A stretch of 64,000 bases of DNA from JBBDMU01 sp040905685 (GCA_040905685.1 JBBDRB010000105.1:1-64000); one strand, 5' to 3'. Shown: positions 1 through 8,465, numbered from the stretch's first letter. Notes: generated by a model not told the origin, from the sequence alone. Program-made: numbers and translations.

Positions 1-598
1 ACAGCATATCCATAATATCGACGTGGCCAACTGGTTCATCGGTGAATATCCCGATTCGGCCCAGGGCATGGGGGGCCGGGAGGTCAGGAAAGGGAAAGAT
101 CACGGAGAAATATTCGACCACCACTTCGTGGAGTTTACCTATCCCGGCGGAGCGGTCATCTCCAGCCAGTGCCGCCACCAGCCGAATACCATGAGCCGGG
201 TGGATGAAGTTTTTCAGGGAACAAAAGGAACCATCTATACCGATGGCAGCCATACGACCACCATGCGGGCGTATAATGGCTCGTTGATCTACAGTCACCA
301 GGGCGAGGAAGATCCCAATCCCTATCAGCAGGAACATAACGAGCTGTTTGCATCGATCCGGAGCGGAAATGTGATTAACGATACGGAAAACGGGGCGAAA
401 AGCACCCTGACGGCGATCATGGGTAGAATGGCCACGTACTCCGGAAGGGTCATCACCTGGGACCAGGCCATGAATTCCAATCAGAAACTGGTTCCCGATG
501 AACTGAGCTGGGATATGACGGCGCCGGTAGCGCCCGACGCAAACGGGAACTACAAGATACCGGTGCCGGGCGAAACGGATTTTGTTGCTGAGAAGTAA
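1..598 (+). CDS. Gfo/Idh/MocA family oxidoreductase, C-terminal part (5' end outside window)
   Basis: The reading frame is open from base 2, so the gene starts upstream of the window. About 198 residues are visible. The stretch HNIDVANW followed by an AQGMGGRE segment is typical of the C-terminal alpha/beta domain of exported Gfo/Idh/MocA dehydrogenases in Bacteroidota and Planctomycetes, and the tail has the usual conserved segments (EHNELFASIRSG, ENGAKSTLTAIMGRMATYSG). The NAD-binding Rossmann half is not visible, so cofactor and export cannot be judged. In this family the enzymes oxidise or reduce sugar hydroxyls, often at C3 of a glycoside. The gene ends at a strong terminator and faces apbE. 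The neighbouring cytochrome, isomerase, DUF1080 and MFS genes suggest glycoside oxidation. The family is fairly certain; the substrate is unknown. Confidence 0.85.
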   Translation, partial: QHIHNIDVANWFIGEYPDSAQGMGGREVRKGKDHGEIFDHHFVEFTYPGGAVISSQCRHQPNTMSRVDEVFQGTKGTIYTDGSHTTTMRAYNGSLIYSHQGEEDPNPYQQEHNELFASIRSGNVINDTENGAKSTLTAIMGRMATYSGRVITWDQAMNSNQKLVPDELSWDMTAPVAPDANGNYKIPVPGETDFVAEK

Positions 599-600
599 TC

Positions 601-636
601 AAAAGGGCAAGCGGGGGATCTCCCTGCTTGCCCTTT
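601..636. terminator. Rho-independent terminator between convergent genes
   Basis: An 11-bp perfect stem (AAAGGGCAAGC at 602-612 with GCTTGCCCTTT at 626-636) closes a 13-nt GC-rich loop. The A-run on one side and T-run on the other let it work in both directions, serving the dehydrogenase gene on the plus strand and apbE (stop at 678) on the minus strand. Confidence 0.85.
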
Positions 637-677
637 CTATGAATTAAAGAATTACAACGTATTGGCTCCGGCACGTT

Positions 678-1700
678 TCATTCGCGAGCCTGTATAAACT
701 CCCCGAACCCTGTCGATTCCAGCTGTTCAAAGGATCCGGACCGTTCAAACTCAATGAAAACTTCCATTTCTGCAAAGCCTTCTACAAGTCTTGCCGCCTT
801 TTCCGGTCCCATGACACTCAGGGCGGAGGCATAGCCATCGGCGGTGACGGCGTCCGGGGCAATCACCGTTACCGTTATGTTTTCGGTAAGGCCCAGGCCC
901 GTTCCGGGGTCAATAATGTGGGAGTATTTTTTTCCGCCGATGGTGACGGACTGGTACAGGTCACCCGAGCTGGTAATCGCGGCATTGGACAGGGTTAGTT
1001 CCCTGTATGCGGTTGCTCCGCCGGCATCGCGGGCCGGTACGACAACGTTCCATCCCTTTTGACCCGGCGGCGGATCACCGGCCAGGATGTCTCCTCCCGC
1101 ATCGGCAAGGGCCGATGTGATGCCGAACTGCTGCAGTTCATCCAGTATCTGATCGGCTGCGTATCCCTTGGCTATCCCGCCCAGGTCCAGCTGCATACCC
1201 CGCCTGTTTAACCTGACCGCCCCACGCTGCGCGTCAAGGTCCATATGACGGAAGCCGACGCTCTTTGCGGCCTTTGCCAGGGTATCGGGATGAGGGAGTA
1301 CGGGGTTGGCCTTGCGGGTAGCGTCTCTCCAGAGCTGAACAAAAGGACGGACCGTAATATCGAAGGCCCCGTCCGTATGACAGGAAATATCCATGGACCG
1401 ATTCAGCACAAAAAAAAGCGGTGGGCTAACCGGTTCCCAGGCCCCCGAACCGGAGGTTCGCGACAACGCGTTCAGCTCGCTCTCATGCTCATAATCACTC
1501 ATGATCGCGTTCAGGGCCTGAACGCGGTTAAAGGCGGCCTCCGAAGCGGCTTCGGCCAGAGAATCATTCCGGGCATAGAAAACGATACGAAAAAGGGTCC
1601 CCATTTGGGGAGAATCAAATTCATAGCGCTGCAGATCCTGTCCCTCCGTTACCGGGGGCATCAGTAGCAGGCTCAGGTAAAAGGCTATTGCATAGCTCAT
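678..1700 (-). CDS. apbE: FAD:protein FMN transferase (ApbE family)
   Basis: A 340-residue protein with an N-terminal hydrophobic export segment (about residues 1-18) and the complete ApbE domain. Visible motifs are DLGGIAKGYAAD (172-183), ADAGGDI (199-205), SSGD (244-247), HIIDPGTG (261-268) and the metal-binding DAVTADGYASAL region (about 282-293). ApbE transfers FMN from FAD to a Thr/Ser of periplasm-facing flavoproteins such as NqrB, NqrC or RnfG; the acceptor is not in this window. No lipobox cysteine is present, so it is probably secreted or membrane-anchored rather than a lipoprotein. It is divergent from the cytochrome-propeller gene at 1883 and convergent with the dehydrogenase at 1-598. 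The ATG start gives the usual family length. Confidence 0.92.
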   Translation of the reverse strand: MSYAIAFYLSLLLMPPVTEGQDLQRYEFDSPQMGTLFRIVFYARNDSLAEAASEAAFNRVQALNAIMSDYEHESELNALSRTSGSGAWEPVSPPLFFVLNRSMDISCHTDGAFDITVRPFVQLWRDATRKANPVLPHPDTLAKAAKSVGFRHMDLDAQRGAVRLNRRGMQLDLGGIAKGYAADQILDELQQFGITSALADAGGDILAGDPPPGQKGWNVVVPARDAGGATAYRELTLSNAAITSSGDLYQSVTIGGKKYSHIIDPGTGLGLTENITVTVIAPDAVTADGYASALSVMGPEKAARLVEGFAEMEVFIEFERSGSFEQLESTGFGEFIQARE

Positions 1701-1821
1701 AAAGGACAGCTGGTTATTTCACCGGCCAATATACAAAATTAAAGGGCTGAGGTGTTTACAGAATTTATTTGTACTATTTTAATACCTTGATTGATTAAGT
1801 AGATTTTAATCTTGATTTTGG

Positions 1822-1831
1822 AAAGCGCTTT
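1822..1831. promoter_or_regulatory. LacI/GalR-type operator candidate
   Basis: AAAGCGCTTT is a perfect 10-bp palindrome inside TGGAAAGCGCTTTTAC, which resembles the CG-centred operators of LacI-family regulators. It lies about 50 bp upstream of the cytochrome-propeller gene in the apbE divergent region. No LacI gene is in the window, so the cognate regulator is unknown. Confidence 0.4.
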
Positions 1832-1850
1832 TACGACATCAAACCAGATC

Positions 1851-1866
1851 AGGCATCTAAAATTGT
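1851..1866 (+). promoter_or_regulatory. Shared upstream 16-mer, copy 1
   Basis: AGGCATCTAAAATTGT lies 16 bp before the ATG of the cytochrome-propeller gene. A copy with a single difference lies upstream of the DUF1080 gene at 5861-5876. It may be a shared leader or protein-binding element; function is unknown. Confidence 0.25.
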
Positions 1867-1882
1867 TGGCAGATAAATAAAA

Positions 1883-4800
1883 ATGAATTTTCCCCCATCC
1901 TTTTTCCCTTCCGGGCAGGTTTCTTTGGCTTGCATAGCCATGCTGCTGGTAACTGTGGCGGTCGTATCATGTCAGAAGCACCAGGGAGAAGCCGGTCCGG
2001 AACGGACCGAAGAAGAACGACACCTTCCGGAACATGCTTTAGCGGGGGTAGAGGTTCGCGAGGGACTTGAAGCTACTTTATTTGCCTCTGAGGATAGGGT
2101 CAGAAACCCCACCAATATGGATGTGGATGATAAAGGACGGGTTTGGATAACCGAAGGAGTGAACTACCGTCCCTCTCTGAACCCGGAGATGCTTACGAAA
2201 GAGGAAGGCGACCGGATTGTCATTCTGGAAGATACCGACGGCGACGGCGAAGCCGATACGGAAAAGGTTTTTTATCAGGGACAGGATATCAACTCGGCCC
2301 TGGGCATAATGGTACTGGACAATATGGTTTACGTGTCGCGGAGCCCGGATGTTTTGGTACTGACCGACACCACCGGCAACGATCAGGCCGATACAAAAGA
2401 GGTCCTCTTTACCGGTATTGGCGGAGAAGATCATGATCACGGGATTCACGCTTTTGTCTTCGGCCCCGACGGGAAGCTTTATTTCAATGCCGGGGATGCC
2501 GGCCGTCAGGTCAGGGGTCCCGGTGGAGAGATCATCGTGGATATGGCCGGCAACCGGGTAACGCAGGAAGATGGGATCTACCGCAAGGGAATGGTGTTCC
2601 GCAGCAGCAGGGACGGCAGCGATTTCGAAGTTTTGGGCCATAATTTCAGGAATAGTTATGAGGTGGCTGTCGATTCCTACGGAACCCTGTGGCAATCCGA
2701 TAACGACGACGACGGGAACCGGTCGGCCCGGGTAAATTTTGTCATGGAATACGGCAATTTCGGGTATACCGATGAAATGACGGGATCGGGGTGGAGAAGC
2801 CGCAGGGTCAACGCGGGGGAGACGGTCCATGACCGGCACTGGCATCAAAACGACCCCGGGGTGGTTCCCAACCTGCTGAATACGGGTTCAGGATCGCCGG
2901 CAGGCATTATCCTCTACGAAGGGACCCTGTTGCCTGAACGGTTTCATAATCAGATGATCCATGCCGAACCCGGCCATAATGTGGTCCGCGCTTATCCCGT
3001 GGAAAAAGACGGGGCCGGCTACCGCGCCGTCACGGAGGATATCATGAAGGCAAGGGACAACCAGTGGATCCGCCCTATCGATGTAACGGTCGCCCCGGAC
3101 GGGTCCATCTTTGTGGCCGACTGGTATGATCCCGGCGTGGGGGGGCACCAGTACCGGGCTCCGGAAAAAGGGCGGGTTTATCGTATTGCCCCGGAACATA
3201 CCCCCTACAGGGTCCCGGCTGTGGACTACAGCACTCACGAAGGTGCCGCAGAGGCCCTTAAAAGTCCGAATCATGCCATCCGGTCCAAAGCCTGGCTGCG
3301 GCTTCACGCCTGGGGCAAGGACGCTGAGCCGACCTTGACGGAGCTGTGGAATGCAGGGGAAACCCGTTTCAGGGCCCGTGCGCTGTGGCTGCTCACTAAA
3401 ATAGAAGGACGAGGAAAATATTTTGTAGACCAGGCCCTGGAGGATGCCGATCCGGACATCCGTATAACCGGTCTGCGGGCCGCCAGGCAGTTGGATTTGG
3501 ACCTCATTGCACTCGTGGAGAGGCTGATTGACGATCCCTCTCCCCAGGTTCGCCGGGAGGCCGTCATTGCCCTGCGCCATCATGAATCACCGGAGGCCCC
3601 GCGGCTGTGGGCTCAACTGGCCCTGCAGCATGACGGGCATGACCGGTGGTATCTGGAAGCCCTCGGCATAGGCGCGGACGGGCAGTGGGATTCCTATTTG
3701 GACGCATGGATAGAGGCCGGGGGCGATGAGCGTGGCGGGAAGGCAAGCCGGGATATCATATGGAGAGCACGCACGAATAAAGCCCTTCCGATGCTCTCCG
3801 GTATTATACGGGATGACTCGCTTGCCCTTAACGGGAACCTGAGGTATTTCAGGGCATTTAATTTCCATTCCGGCCCGGAAAAGACAGAAGTGCTTATCAG
3901 CCTGCTCAATACAAGCCACAAAGACCATTCCGCCATAGCCTCTCATGCTCTACAGCAATTAGACCCAGCGGCGCCCGAACGCTATCCTGCAGTCAGGGAG
4001 GCTCTCGAACGGGCCCTGGTCCGGTCTGCAGGGACCTATGAATTTCTGGATCTGACCGAACGGTTCAGACTTGAAAACCAGAACAGGGAACTAATAAAGC
4101 TGGTGCTGGCGTATCCTGACAGCAGCCTGGGCAGTAACGCGGCACGGCATATGCTCAGCCACGGGGGATCCGGCGAACTTTCCGGTCTGTTGAACAGCGA
4201 AGATCACAGCATCATCCAAAAGGCATTGCAGGCCCTGAGTTCGATAGGAAACGACCAGGCCCTGGATTTTTTGCGAACCGTGGTCCTCGACGAAGGCCGG
4301 GCGATGGAAATCAGGCAGCTGGCCGTGGATGCATTTGGTTCGGGAAGCTGGAGTGCCGAAGACCGGCTTCTGGATATGGCACGGGAGGGGCTGATCCCGC
4401 CCTCGCTGCGCGCTGCGGCGGCAAACGTCCTGATGGGGGCCTATCGCGGCAGCATCAGGGACGGAGCTGTAGAATACCTTCAGGCTGATCTGCCGGGGGT
4501 GGAAACCGGATACAGGCCGGTTGCAGAACTGCTGCAGCTGTCCGGAGATATTGATAGGGGCCGTGCCGTATTCCGGCGTTCCTGCCAGCTATGCCATCAG
4601 GCAGACGGACAAGGGACCCATTTCGGTCCGGAGCTGTCGGTAATAGGTGATAAGCTGCCCCGGGAAGCCCTGTATAACGCCATCCTGGAACCCGATGCAG
4701 GGATTGTCATTGGCTATGAAGGAAATATAATCACGTTAACGGACGAGTCCCGGGTATCGGGTATCATAGACAGTGAAACAGACGGGGAGATCGTGCTCCG

Positions 4801-4960
4801 GTTTCCGGGAGGCATTACCAACCGGTACGAAACCACCCGGATCGCTTCAAGGGAAAGGATGACGCAGTCGTTAATGCCGGCCCTGCAGGCGGGCCTGCAG
4901 GAACAGGAACTGGTTGATTTGGTAGAATATCTAACGACACTTAAAAATTATGACACTTAA
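1883..4960 (+). CDS. Propeller/HEAT/cytochrome c lipoprotein (PVC-type heme-binding dehydrogenase)
   Basis: A 1025-residue lipoprotein; the N-terminus carries a signal peptide ending in the lipobox VVSC. Residues about 55-430 form a six-bladed propeller of the membrane-bound dehydrogenase type (EDTDGDGEADTEKVF, HGIHAFVFGPDGKLYF, VAPDGSIFVADWYD). Residues about 440-860 read as HEAT-like helical repeats. The C-terminus is a c-type cytochrome with CQLCH at 901-905 and a probable Met ligand in SLMPAL, followed by ELVDLVEYL. This matches the TIGR02604/TIGR02603 architecture common in Planctomycetes, Verrucomicrobia and Bacteroidota. It probably oxidises a sugar or sugar alcohol outside the cytoplasmic membrane and passes electrons to a respiratory cytochrome; no PQQ-binding residues can be assigned by eye. 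It heads the run of sugar genes to 8150. Confidence 0.88.
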   Translation: MNFPPSFFPSGQVSLACIAMLLVTVAVVSCQKHQGEAGPERTEEERHLPEHALAGVEVREGLEATLFASEDRVRNPTNMDVDDKGRVWITEGVNYRPSLNPEMLTKEEGDRIVILEDTDGDGEADTEKVFYQGQDINSALGIMVLDNMVYVSRSPDVLVLTDTTGNDQADTKEVLFTGIGGEDHDHGIHAFVFGPDGKLYFNAGDAGRQVRGPGGEIIVDMAGNRVTQEDGIYRKGMVFRSSRDGSDFEVLGHNFRNSYEVAVDSYGTLWQSDNDDDGNRSARVNFVMEYGNFGYTDEMTGSGWRSRRVNAGETVHDRHWHQNDPGVVPNLLNTGSGSPAGIILYEGTLLPERFHNQMIHAEPGHNVVRAYPVEKDGAGYRAVTEDIMKARDNQWIRPIDVTVAPDGSIFVADWYDPGVGGHQYRAPEKGRVYRIAPEHTPYRVPAVDYSTHEGAAEALKSPNHAIRSKAWLRLHAWGKDAEPTLTELWNAGETRFRARALWLLTKIEGRGKYFVDQALEDADPDIRITGLRAARQLDLDLIALVERLIDDPSPQVRREAVIALRHHESPEAPRLWAQLALQHDGHDRWYLEALGIGADGQWDSYLDAWIEAGGDERGGKASRDIIWRARTNKALPMLSGIIRDDSLALNGNLRYFRAFNFHSGPEKTEVLISLLNTSHKDHSAIASHALQQLDPAAPERYPAVREALERALVRSAGTYEFLDLTERFRLENQNRELIKLVLAYPDSSLGSNAARHMLSHGGSGELSGLLNSEDHSIIQKALQALSSIGNDQALDFLRTVVLDEGRAMEIRQLAVDAFGSGSWSAEDRLLDMAREGLIPPSLRAAAANVLMGAYRGSIRDGAVEYLQADLPGVETGYRPVAELLQLSGDIDRGRAVFRRSCQLCHQADGQGTHFGPELSVIGDKLPREALYNAILEPDAGIVIGYEGNIITLTDESRVSGIIDSETDGEIVLRFPGGITNRYETTRIASRERMTQSLMPALQAGLQEQELVDLVEYLTTLKNYDT

Positions 4961-4979
4961 AAATTAAACACGATACGTT

Positions 4980-5858
4980 ATGAATATATCCAGAAGAATG
5001 GCTCTGGGCCGGGTGGGTGCCCTGATGGGGTCAACCACGTTTTTTGGTTTGGCCAAAGCGGTTAACCCTACCGGGAAAGTCAACAGGAATGCACGCAACG
5101 GACGGATACGGCATTCGGTTTGCCGGTGGACGTATAATGGCATAGCCCTGGAGGATCTTTGCCGGGCGGCGGTGGAAATCGGGCTCTCGTCCGTTGAACT
5201 GGTCGGACCGGAAGAATGGCCCGTGCTGAAGAAATACGGACTGGATTGCGCCATGCCCTGGGGTGCGGGCAAAGGGATAGAACAGGGGTTCAATAATCCG
5301 GAATACCATGATGAACTGGTCGCCGATTACGAGCGGGTGATCCCCCTGGTGGCCGGGGCCGGATTTAAGCAGATTATTTGTTTTTCCGGTAACCGGAATG
5401 GGCTGGATGATGAAACCGGGCTGAGAAATTGCGAAAGAGGCATAAAGCGTCTGATGAAAACGGCTGAAGAGCATGACGTGATCCTGAGCATGGAGCTGCT
5501 CAACAGCAAGGTCAATCACCCTGATTATCACTGTGACCATACCGAATGGGGAGTTGAGCTCTGCAAGAGGGTCGGGTCGGATCAGTTCAAATTGCTTTAC
5601 GACATCTATCATATGCAAATTATGGAAGGTGATGTCATACGGACCATCCGCGATAATCATGAATATATCTCCCACTATCATACCGGAGGTGTACCGGGCC
5701 GCAATGAAATTGACGAGACCCAGGAATTATATTACCCCGCGATCATGGAAGCCATTGTTGAAACCGGATTTACCGGCTTCGTCGGCCAGGAGTTCGTCCC
5801 CACCTGGGATGATCCGCTGAAAGCACTGGACCACGGGGTCAGGGTATGTGATGTATAG
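4980..5858 (+). CDS. Exported sugar phosphate isomerase/epimerase-type TIM barrel (hydroxypyruvate isomerase-like)
   Basis: A 292-residue AP-endonuclease-2-type TIM barrel. The N-terminus has a twin-arginine-like signal (SRRMALGR followed by a hydrophobic stretch), so it is probably exported folded by Tat. Candidate metal ligands are the Glu of SMELLN, the Asp of YDIYHMQ, the His/Glu region of HTGGVPGRNEIDE and the Glu of GQEFVP, the order seen in hydroxypyruvate isomerase and IolI. It lies 19 bp behind the cytochrome-propeller gene and is likely co-transcribed. In the periplasm it probably acts on an unphosphorylated keto sugar, for example a 3-keto sugar made by a neighbouring dehydrogenase; the substrate is inferred only from context. 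Confidence 0.8.
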   Translation: MNISRRMALGRVGALMGSTTFFGLAKAVNPTGKVNRNARNGRIRHSVCRWTYNGIALEDLCRAAVEIGLSSVELVGPEEWPVLKKYGLDCAMPWGAGKGIEQGFNNPEYHDELVADYERVIPLVAGAGFKQIICFSGNRNGLDDETGLRNCERGIKRLMKTAEEHDVILSMELLNSKVNHPDYHCDHTEWGVELCKRVGSDQFKLLYDIYHMQIMEGDVIRTIRDNHEYISHYHTGGVPGRNEIDETQELYYPAIMEAIVETGFTGFVGQEFVPTWDDPLKALDHGVRVCDV

Positions 5859-5860
5859 GG

Positions 5861-5876
5861 AGGCCTCTAAAATTGT
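5861..5876 (+). promoter_or_regulatory. Shared upstream 16-mer, copy 2
   Basis: AGGCCTCTAAAATTGT, 40 bp before the DUF1080 start, differs at one base from the copy at 1851-1866. It is followed by a T-rich tract, so a promoter or a leader element is possible. Confidence 0.25.
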
Positions 5877-5916
5877 AAGTAGTTTTAATTTTCTTTTAAT
5901 TTAATTTTTTTCAATT

Positions 5917-6663
5917 ATGATATATCGAATTATACCGGTAATAATGGTTTTTCTTATCTGTTCATCTTCCGAATCCTTTTCCCAGTCCGATGCCGACCCG
6001 GCCGAAACGGAAGTATGGGAACCGGTGCCCGTGATGGTCCGGCCGGGCAATGAAGTCACTGCACTGCCACCATCCGATGCCATTGTATTATTTGACGGAT
6101 CCGGCCTCGGCCGGTGGACCTCCATGGATGGATCCGAAGCGGAGTGGACGGTAAAGAACGGGTATTTTACCGTGGCAGAAGGAACAGGAGATATCAAAAC
6201 CAGGCAAAACTTCACGGATTTCCAGTTATTCCTGGAATGGAGGAGTCCCACGGAGATCACGGGCGAGGGACAGGGTCGTGGTAACAGCGGGGTCTTTTTG
6301 CAGGGCCGCTATGAATTGCAGGTCCTTGATTCATACAATAATCCAACCTATTCCAACGGACAGGCCGGAAGTATTTATAAGCAGCACATCCCCCTGGTAA
6401 ACGCTACCCGTCCGCCGGGAGAATGGAATTCCTATAACGTGGTCTATACCGCCCCCCGCTTTGATGCGAATGGCGAGATCGATGAGCCGGCCAGGGTCAC
6501 GGTGCTTCATAATGGAATACTCATTCAGGATAATGTTGAAATTCAGGGTAATACCGTTTATCGCGGACAGCCCTTTTACGAACAGCATGGTCCGGGGCCC
6601 ATTGTGCTGCAGGATCACGGAGACCTGGTAAGTTACAGGAACATCTGGATCAGGGAAAAATAA
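5917..6663 (+). CDS. DUF1080 / 3-keto-glycoside hydrolase-like protein
   Basis: A 248-residue protein with a signal peptide (about residues 1-22) and one concanavalin-like DUF1080 domain. Diagnostic segments are IVLFDGSGLGRW (about 55-66), FQLFLEWRSP, GNSGVFLQGRYELQVLDS and the closing GPIVLQDHGD and YRNIWIRE. Members of this family cleave 3-keto-glycosides or 3-keto-disaccharides by an elimination mechanism in the periplasm; that activity is established for some members only. The neighbouring Gfo/Idh/MocA gene, cytochrome dehydrogenase, exported isomerase and sugar MFS make a coherent oxidise-cleave-import set. The ATG start gives a clean signal peptide. A second, divergent DUF1080 gene lies at 53622. 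Confidence 0.87.
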   Translation: MIYRIIPVIMVFLICSSSESFSQSDADPAETEVWEPVPVMVRPGNEVTALPPSDAIVLFDGSGLGRWTSMDGSEAEWTVKNGYFTVAEGTGDIKTRQNFTDFQLFLEWRSPTEITGEGQGRGNSGVFLQGRYELQVLDSYNNPTYSNGQAGSIYKQHIPLVNATRPPGEWNSYNVVYTAPRFDANGEIDEPARVTVLHNGILIQDNVEIQGNTVYRGQPFYEQHGPGPIVLQDHGDLVSYRNIWIREK

Positions 6664-6716
6664 CGACCGGACAACACCTTATACTTTATACTTCCATTTA
6701 ACCCATACCATACCCC

Positions 6717-8150
6717 ATGAGCAAAATTAACGATAATATTGAAGATCAGGCTGTTGAAAACATGCCCCGCGTCATACTGCTATCCTCGGCGGCGGCCCTG
6801 GGCGGCTTCCTCTTTGGTTTTGACAGTGGCGTTATCAACGGGACCGTGGATGCTTTGCAGATTGCCTTTAACTCCGATGCGGCCGGCACCGGATTTAATG
6901 TAGCCTCTATGCTGTTGGGCTGTGCTGTCGGCGCTTTCTTTGCCGGTACCCTTGCCGATAAGATGGGGCGGAAGCCTGTCTTAATCCTTACCGCCATAAC
7001 GTTCATTATAAGCGCCCTCGGGTCGGGTTTTGCTGCAGGCTCCCTGACCTTCGTTATTTACCGGGTACTGGGCGGGTTAGCCGTTGGAGCGGCCAGTATT
7101 CTGGGTCCGGCCTACATAAGTGAAATAGCACCGGCACGAATCCGCGGACGACTCACCACTTTGCAGCAGCTCATGATCGTTCTGGGTCTTTTCGTCGCAT
7201 TTTTAAGCAATTATCTGATTGCAGGAGCAGCCGGCGGGGCTTCCGAAGCCCTCTGGGCCGGCTACGGGGCCTGGCGCTGGATGTTCTGGATGGAGGTAAT
7301 ACCTGCTTCCACCTTCTTGCTGTGCCTGATGTTTATACCGGAATCCCCCCGGTATCTGGTGGCAAGCGGCAAAGAGGGCATCGCCGGGAAGGTGCTGCTA
7401 AGCCTGACGCCCAACCTGGATGCCGATGCCAAGGTAGCCGACATCAGGTCCACCGTTATACGGGAGAGAAAGCCCCGTCTCTCGGATATTATTTTAGAAC
7501 GTACGGGCAGGGTCCATCCGCTGATCTGGATCGGGGTTGGTCTGGCCATGCTGCAGCAGTTCACCGGGATCAATGTGGTATTTTACTACGGGGCCACGCT
7601 GTGGCAGGCCGCGGGGTTCACCGAAGCCGATGCATTGCTGACCAACGTGATCAGCGGTTCGGTTAACATTGCATTTACGTTTGTGGCCATTGTTTTGGTC
7701 GACAGGGTGGGCCGCAAGCCACTGCTGCTGATAGGGGCTTTAGGGCAGGCCTTTATGCTTGGACTTATGGCCGTCATTTTTGGTATGGGTTCGGCCTCCG
7801 ATACGGGCTCGCTTGAACTGGGCGGGACCATGGGCACGATGGCTCTGTTGGCTGCCAACGGATATGTCGCTTTCTTTGCCTTTACCTGGGGACCCATCAT
7901 GTGGGTGATGCTGGGAGAAATGTTCCCCAACAAGATCAGGGGGGCGGCTCTGGCCGTGTGTGGAATTTTGCACTGGAGCTCAAATTTTCTCGTTACCATG
8001 AGCTTTCCCATATTTCTGGCTAACATCGGGCTGAGTATCTCTTATGGCATCTATGCCATGTGCGGTGTTATCGCTTATTTCTTTGTTAAAAAGTTACTCA
8101 CGGAAACCAAGGGCAGGACCCTGGAGGATATGTCGAGGGATGAATATTAA
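6717..8150 (+). CDS. Sugar porter family MFS transporter
   Basis: A 477-residue, 12-helix transporter with sugar-porter signatures: GGFLFGFDSGVING in helix 1, ADKMGRKPVL in loop 2-3, PESPRYL after helix 6, QQFTGINVVFYY in helix 7, VDRVGRKPLL in loop 8-9 and ETKGRTLE at the C-terminus. The family moves hexoses, pentoses or polyols with protons (XylE, GalP) or by facilitation. It lies 53 bp downstream of the DUF1080 gene and is probably the importer for the sugar released there. It contains extra residues in the loop between helices 5 and 6 (AGAAGGASEALWAGYG), as many bacterial members do. Class is certain, substrate unknown. Confidence 0.93.
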   Translation: MSKINDNIEDQAVENMPRVILLSSAAALGGFLFGFDSGVINGTVDALQIAFNSDAAGTGFNVASMLLGCAVGAFFAGTLADKMGRKPVLILTAITFIISALGSGFAAGSLTFVIYRVLGGLAVGAASILGPAYISEIAPARIRGRLTTLQQLMIVLGLFVAFLSNYLIAGAAGGASEALWAGYGAWRWMFWMEVIPASTFLLCLMFIPESPRYLVASGKEGIAGKVLLSLTPNLDADAKVADIRSTVIRERKPRLSDIILERTGRVHPLIWIGVGLAMLQQFTGINVVFYYGATLWQAAGFTEADALLTNVISGSVNIAFTFVAIVLVDRVGRKPLLLIGALGQAFMLGLMAVIFGMGSASDTGSLELGGTMGTMALLAANGYVAFFAFTWGPIMWVMLGEMFPNKIRGAALAVCGILHWSSNFLVTMSFPIFLANIGLSISYGIYAMCGVIAYFFVKKLLTETKGRTLEDMSRDEY

Positions 8151-8158
8151 CCGTTCCG

Positions 8159-8245
8159 ATGAAAGATCGTTTTTCCCGGGCCCAAAGCTATGGCCGCCCG
8201 ACCTATCCGGATGAACTTATTGTGACTACCTTCAATAATGGATAA
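8159..8245 (+). pseudogene. N-terminal remnant of a SAM-dependent methyltransferase
   Basis: A 28-codon frame starts MKDRFSRAQSYGRPTYPDEL and stops at a TAA. The pattern F-S-x-A-x-x-Y-x-R-P-x-Y-P is the standard start of class I SAM methyltransferases (type 11), but the SAM-binding Rossmann part is absent and the following bases do not continue it in any frame. I read it as the stump left by a deletion, 8 bp after the MFS stop. A short functional peptide cannot be excluded but is unlikely. Confidence 0.5.
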
Positions 8246-8288
8246 GTTGCAAGTAAAACAAAGCCTGTAATTTCAAACGAACGGACGC

Positions 8289-8465
8289 ATGCATATTCCG
8301 GAAAAAGAATACCAGCTCATAAAAAACGAGATCGAAAGCAGCGCCAGTCCGGTAGGTATTGATGCAAAGCACACGCATATTCTGATCATTCATAAGCTGC
8401 GCGAAATTGAAAAACGGCTGGACCGTATTGAGCAAGACATCAGGGATGCCGGCAAGCCCGGATGA
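8289..8465 (+). CDS. Small conserved-looking protein, 58 aa
   Basis: ATG at 8289 opens a 58-codon frame ending at TGA 8463-8465. The product is charged: an N-terminal segment with SPVGIDAKHTH and a C-terminal amphipathic helix (KLREIEKRLDRIEQDI) with heptad-like spacing, suggesting a short coiled coil. No domain assigned. I vaguely recognise SPVGIDAK-type small proteins from related genomes but cannot name a family. It sits between the methyltransferase stump and msrA (opposite strand, stop at 8489), with no strong ribosome-binding site. The codon use fits a real gene better than the antisense frame over the same bases. Confidence 0.5.
   Translation: MHIPEKEYQLIKNEIESSASPVGIDAKHTHILIIHKLREIEKRLDRIEQDIRDAGKPG

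Noticed and set aside
2078..2848. 256-residue minus-strand open frame over the cytochrome-propeller gene
   Set aside because: Antisense to a gene with clear domains; its translation has no motif and arises from the codon bias of the real gene.
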